A DNA stretch of 28,641 nucleotides from a virus. The position numbers and the translations under genes were made by a program. The stretch is from positions 1-28,641 of the IMG/VR virus record IMGVR_UViG_3300024262_000190, one strand, 5' to 3'. The notes below the pieces were generated by a model, which saw only the letters and a program-made list of their open reading frames with translations, was not told the DNA's origin and ran no database searches. Positions 26,301 to 28,641 of this stretch are shown here, in pieces (within the stretch, counting starts at the first letter, position 1; each line of letters opens with the position of its first letter).

Positions 26301-28336
26301 AAGTACAACAAGCCAAATTTAGTAAAAATCAAAGACTAAACGATCAGTTTAATCAGATAGTAGAAGATTCTACTGGGCTCGAGTCTTATAAAAGTTTCTC
26401 TAACGCAAGAGCTAAAACTATAGGAAGAAGTAAGAGCTCTGGTTGGTTCATACCACCACAAGCTGAAGATTTTGTAGGTTTATTATACCCTTTGTTAGGT
26501 AAAGGAAAAGCCGGTGATAGAGCTATGCAGTTTTTTAAAGAAAACTTATTAGATCCTTTTAATAAAGCAGAGAACGCTTTGACTCAAGCTAAAATTTCTG
26601 TTGCTAATGATTTTAAAGTACTTAAAAAGCAATTCAAAAGTATACCTAAAACGCTTAAGAAAGAAGCTATGGACGGTTTTACTTACGGTGATGCTTTAAG
26701 GGTTTATATATGGTCTCAGCAAGGCATGGAAGTGCCTGGTTTGTCTAAAAGAGATTTAATAGAGCTTAATTCGTTTATAGAAAACGATTCAGACTTAAGG
26801 AATTTTGCTCAAGGTCTTCAAATGATACAGAAAAATAGAATATACCCTAAGCCAGATGAAAGCTGGTTAGCGGGTACAATAACTACAGACATCATAGGGG
26901 GTATAAACGATGTTGTTAGATCTGAATATTTGCAAGACTGGCAACAGAATATAGACATTATATTTTCTGTTGAAAATTTAAATAAACTAGAAGCTGCTTA
27001 TGGCGCAAACTACAGAGAAGCTTTAGAGAATATTATATCCAGAATGAAAACTGGTAGCAATAGACAAAAAAGTAGTAGTAGAGTTATAAACGAAATAACT
27101 GATTGGTTAAATAATTCGGTTGGGGCTATTATGTTCTTCAACACTAGATCAGCTGTGCTTCAAACTATATCTGCAATAAACTTTGTAAACTACGGAGACA
27201 ACAATATACTTAAAGCTGGTTTAGCATTTGCAAACCAACCACAGTTTTGGAAAGACTTTAACAGATTGTTTAATTCTGAATACTTAGTAGCTAGACGTAA
27301 TGGTTTAAAAATAAATGTTAATGAATCTGAAATTGCTGACGCTGTTAGGGATTCTAAAAACAAACCTAAAGCAGCTATAGCTTATTTACTTAAAAAAGGT
27401 TTTCTGCCTACACAAATAGCGGATAGTTTTGCTATTGCTTCTGGTGGGGCTACTTTTTATAGAAATAGAATAAACACTTATTTAAAACAAGGTCTAACAC
27501 AACAAGAGGCTGAGGAGAAAGCTTTTGAAGATTTCTATGCTATATCAGAAGAAACTCAACAGTCTAGTAGAACAGATCGTATAAGCCAAGAACAAGCTAG
27601 TATTGCTGGTCGTGTTATTCTTGCTTTTGCAAACACACCACAACAATATGCTAGAAGATCTAAAAAAGATTTCTTAGATTTAGTAAACGGAAGAGGTGGA
27701 CCAGGTGCTTGGAAAGGGCAAATAGGTAGAATAATATACTATCAAGGGGCTCAAAACTTATTGTTTAACGCTTTACAAAACGCGTTGTTTGCTATGTTGT
27801 TTGATGATGATGAAGATGAGCCTCAAGACAAATCACTAAGAATAGCCAACGGAATGGCTGATTCTACTTTGAGAGGTATGGGTATTTATGGAGCAGCAGG
27901 CGCTACTCTTAAAAACATACTAATGAAATTGTATATCGAAAGCGAAAAGAAAAATCCTAAATATGAAGACGCGGCTTTAGAAATGTTAAGTTTTTCTCCA
28001 CCGCTAGATTCTAAAGTTACTAAGTTTAGATCTGCTTTAAGAACGTTTAATTGGGACGCAAAAGAAATCCGCGAAAAAGGTTTTAGTTTAGATAACCCTG
28101 CTTTAATGGCGGGTGGACAAGTGCTTTCAGCATTTACAAACATTCCACTAGATAGAGTTATAAGAAAATACAATAACTTAGACAAAGCTTTTGAACAAGA
28201 GACTGAAACATGGGAAAGTGTTGCTTTAACACTAGGTTGGTCTGAGTGGGAAATAATGGGACCAGACAAAAAGAAAACTACTACCACTATTAAAAAATCA
28301 ACTGGTAGCAAAAAACGTAAAAAAAGAAAACAATAA
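20333..28336 (+). CDS. Giant multidomain virion protein with metallopeptidase-like and HAD phosphatase domains
   Basis: A 2667-residue protein, the largest here, at the end of the ejection-protein series (T7 gp16 position). Residues 495-660 hold glycine-rich, partly hydrophobic helices (LPLLGASSAGASFNQMQEE, FEEGFTEAVAGFSQRALE). A zinc-peptidase motif HEILH lies at 877-881 with a possible third ligand, Glu936, in NPDEYL. A HAD phosphatase follows with its four signatures: DFDDT at 1834-1838 (Asp1834, Asp1836), Thr1913 in LTAR, Lys1950 and FADDA with Asp1969/Asp1970. After KFS at 1995-1997 the C-terminal 670 residues are helical, with NTRSAVLQTISAINF near 2270, an acidic DDDEDEP near 2490 and a basic tail (GSKKRKKRKQ). 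It resembles phage large polyvalent proteins, thought to be injected with DNA. No lytic transglycosylase motif was recognised. Confidence 0.75.
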   Translation: MNQPEFYTAIGFDEPVDVNELSEENRKFFFEQFSPKPVKQNDPAVNAEANVGSTTSTASISGNGSSELQDAKKIYTESLYSEEKLTIDAIEKYNKLQENVSNLTTRTEEGEQVAEDIMESVNSSTINPNASRAAEEFFEPIQQALAKISGDIYTIGSKAVDYISDPTNIPASTPLAVINKAFDYEPNEKSDIFDGKKIIKDSKGIKDFNLINENQKEVAIKALKDQGNTDITNEQWMKYIEVNSKDEEFKNSVKDIFIKDYVKRGQKEKLIEDNWKDSSWDGFSEGSTQDTREAAGKLLLSNLDDQAKSNIATSISLDAKIIDVQNELNSLRSLRPTSKKERELFITSFTDLSKERKALIDAYGDVVNRQIKIGAESEDIRGYIDTVGRNQGWLVNPIGALAGGTYDFIDGVDEFIDRMTYTPWEMAGDLIKANTDKGNWLNKAVMGMEGLEKTNMGLDTAINNMREGLAEPISVDDIDSWSDMWKWSSHLVGSQAANTAVMLTTGGWALPLLGASSAGASFNQMQEEIDLYGAEYTPLQMYTVALGTGLAEALSEKITLGQLNRIKDGLKASRNLSLKVGTRDYIKNLFTKQGGKRVGAQGFIYGKETFEEGFTEAVAGFSQRALERYVLGKDTDLFDGMKDEFISGAFMSGFVYKSPGLAVKMYRAFQPADSNEAIGKLQTRMAEIGKILEDSPSMDGKIREKLENELQEGATKVQQIMARDFKNMDKMTQQEQNDLMSKEDQIYKLRELYDATLNDNNINEKDRKSILNTLNSEYKSIRNDKIKLLAEVNVREEIALTQKLGKETGRTDFGDSAVGTGLAVEVVEDDAGLEALTGNTQTGVEGVELDNGQIILNKGEMLAAAIRNGGNIGTGIHEILHKVLKSEFSKDPVKAKKLKDQFLKTLKSEDKSLHAVVMARAKANYSVEYLVSNPDEYLTILASVLKENEVEYSQATDGVFKKIGNFLSGIFSEKLDVDPSDFSFKDGQDAYNFVQNYVKNTSEGKISDRAKKLAEAGKDMNTGNKMSLSSKDSATVNKIYELQGEAGLMDVVDLMKDTADGLARGFRNRPKYESFKEILADEILSGKRGIMEVAMGYPAYVKEQKAKGEKLAPLSGYLNNSFSTKAGFKRYIEIADRILGKDEQSKFTEQIKEEATSIIDSEVSTEKEIKAKPKPKLRKDLKLQDDVIDKIKNAVVKTFGTKLPNVKSPQFRKELEKQFRTELKSVMAKLMGRTDSYESFLRDNFEVIYEAIPQEVINKRFKDFSDPVMKNGKQVREKTAQGNAIFKKKKIVKAEFIKYFLGSNVGRSTQGTRKTALAETLAQELALDATMEVIQNPGVLEKAIAISQLVDGDFTLEGVSLKIKRPKGVKFAINKINSLNNAIVEELTLANAFQKGNFNPAKEAEKAFNKSIVDYNKLIIGLDVEPFDMGTGKGRKGFLDYAYSSGLITKLPKVFFRMMTGTTEDAVTKGQNIGSRSKSQSDTGYQILINESNDEGDIVSVGYDIETADGSTLRDFAGKLPFRNVTEVDAWIKQIEDGTYKIDEKTMPAKKFADVNSISPNIIAALSSTKYTKMKKNKELSFDRIKEKDFQAEQDKSIEGLKEIFLIFQQAIKDDKNAVAWVGALLSSTSSNQGHFIRIAAPIRFFTDNLDLIGGELKLVEEHSLPASATAKYLFGLAINGTVNDHFDNIKDNYFQGVLNKIDDEKLKGSMLNGGKYNYISVMPMGWMINDRTWARYFNINVGNNNGGIDPASIIWHDGKSIKAKFNVNSYGFIAKGNTIKTEKEAKKINSKLSRNIPENGSISQQLQAISNIDKTMKSARNINTPEKGISVFDFDDTLARTNSKIIVTMPNGKVLKINATEFAKRDAELTDKGAKYDFSEFSKVVDGKKGPLADLALKRQGKFGSKDIFVLTARPQLAARAIKKFLDGIGLSLPLANITGLENGTPQAKADWVLSKTAAGYNNFYFADDAIKNVKAVKEILDQVDVKSKVQQAKFSKNQRLNDQFNQIVEDSTGLESYKSFSNARAKTIGRSKSSGWFIPPQAEDFVGLLYPLLGKGKAGDRAMQFFKENLLDPFNKAENALTQAKISVANDFKVLKKQFKSIPKTLKKEAMDGFTYGDALRVYIWSQQGMEVPGLSKRDLIELNSFIENDSDLRNFAQGLQMIQKNRIYPKPDESWLAGTITTDIIGGINDVVRSEYLQDWQQNIDIIFSVENLNKLEAAYGANYREALENIISRMKTGSNRQKSSSRVINEITDWLNNSVGAIMFFNTRSAVLQTISAINFVNYGDNNILKAGLAFANQPQFWKDFNRLFNSEYLVARRNGLKINVNESEIADAVRDSKNKPKAAIAYLLKKGFLPTQIADSFAIASGGATFYRNRINTYLKQGLTQQEAEEKAFEDFYAISEETQQSSRTDRISQEQASIAGRVILAFANTPQQYARRSKKDFLDLVNGRGGPGAWKGQIGRIIYYQGAQNLLFNALQNALFAMLFDDDEDEPQDKSLRIANGMADSTLRGMGIYGAAGATLKNILMKLYIESEKKNPKYEDAALEMLSFSPPLDSKVTKFRSALRTFNWDAKEIREKGFSLDNPALMAGGQVLSAFTNIPLDRVIRKYNNLDKAFEQETETWESVALTLGWSEWEIMGPDKKKTTTTIKKSTGSKKRKKRKQ

Positions 28337-28641
28337 TGGCGCAAGGAATTATGAAAAAACTTATATTATTGGTTATGTTACTAAGTAGCTGTGGAAGTTT
28401 TCAATATGTAAATGACACTATGCTTATAGACGAGTCAACAAACGTCTCTATGTTTAGCGACTACAATGCTAATATTATTCGTTTTGTAATAAAACCTATT
28501 CGACCATCATTTTACTTTACTAATAACTATGGTTATTGGGGCATGAGACCTTTGTGGATGGATTTTGATTTTTATCAAGGTAATTTTTATAACTATTACT
28601 CTAGCTTTTACAGACCTTGGAATTATTGGGATTACTATATG
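28336..28641 (+). CDS. Putative phage-encoded lipoprotein (partial, right edge)
   Basis: The frame opens at ATG 28336, overlapping the giant gene's stop as TAATG, and is open for 102 codons to the window edge. A second ATG at 28351 gives the more usual signal start, MKKLILLVMLLSSC. The positively charged start, hydrophobic core and lipobox LSSC with Cys at 28390-28392 mark a signal peptidase II lipoprotein, so the mature protein would be lipid-anchored in the cell envelope. The mature part is rich in Tyr, Trp, Phe and Asn (for example NYGYWGMRPLWMDFDFYQ). Phage lipoproteins often block superinfection or aid lysis, but which applies here is unknown. Confidence 0.65.
   Translation, partial: MAQGIMKKLILLVMLLSSCGSFQYVNDTMLIDESTNVSMFSDYNANIIRFVIKPIRPSFYFTNNYGYWGMRPLWMDFDFYQGNFYNYYSSFYRPWNYWDYYM

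Noticed and set aside
27886-28344. 152-codon open frame on the minus strand
   Set aside because: It lies wholly opposite the giant gene's 3' end, has no start context, and mirrors the plus-strand codons; no other minus-strand gene exists.
1-28641. tRNA genes, CRISPR arrays, integrase, transposase or att sites
   Set aside because: None seen: gene gaps are all under 80 bases and no repeat-spacer pattern or recombinase-like protein was found.

Overview
The window is one continuous block of genes, all on the plus strand, from an AT-rich tailed phage, most likely a short-tailed (podovirus-type) virus. It holds the DNA-packaging, head, tail and ejection (late structural) module. The host is probably a marine Bacteroidetes (flavobacterium-like) bacterium. 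The reasons are strong AT bias, start codons preceded by A/T tracts rather than clear Shine-Dalgarno sequences, and a Bacteroidetes-style lipoprotein signal at the right end. The host is an inference; nothing in the sequence names it. No tRNA, CRISPR array, insertion sequence or integrase is visible, and no gene-free stretch reaches 300 bases.

Layout, left to right. (1) 1-1523: the tail of an unknown gene, two small unknown genes, a protein that looks like two tandem GroES-type co-chaperonin domains, and a small protein in the usual place of a small terminase subunit. (2) 1523-8808: large terminase, portal protein with a long C-terminal coiled coil, a charged scaffold-like protein and the major capsid protein. 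(3) 8809-9722: a conserved-looking gene of unknown function bracketed by the two strongest hairpins in the window. (4) 9723-17541: two head-to-tail connector-type proteins, then a tail nozzle/stabilisation protein that seems to be divided between a 1426-residue and a 458-residue product. (5) 17548-28336: a GNAT-type acetyltransferase and three putative internal virion (ejection) proteins. The last of these is a 2667-residue giant with an HExxH metallopeptidase motif and a complete HAD phosphatase signature. (6) From 28336: the start of a small lipoprotein.

The order nozzle, then three internal proteins of increasing size parallels the T7 arrangement of gp12 followed by gp14, gp15 and gp16. 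The sizes of the terminase, portal, capsid, ring-like proteins and long nozzle also resemble crAss-like phages. Neither relationship can be settled from this window alone.

The most striking structure is a perfect 34-base inverted repeat (18678-18711 and 20332-20365). One arm is the last eleven codons of the first internal protein and its stop; the other is the start codon and first codons of the giant protein. Together they bracket a single gene. Inverting the segment between them would leave both flanking reading frames intact and flip only the bracketed gene. In RNA, the two arms could pair and cover the giant gene's AUG. The bracketed gene also appears to be frameshifted near its start.
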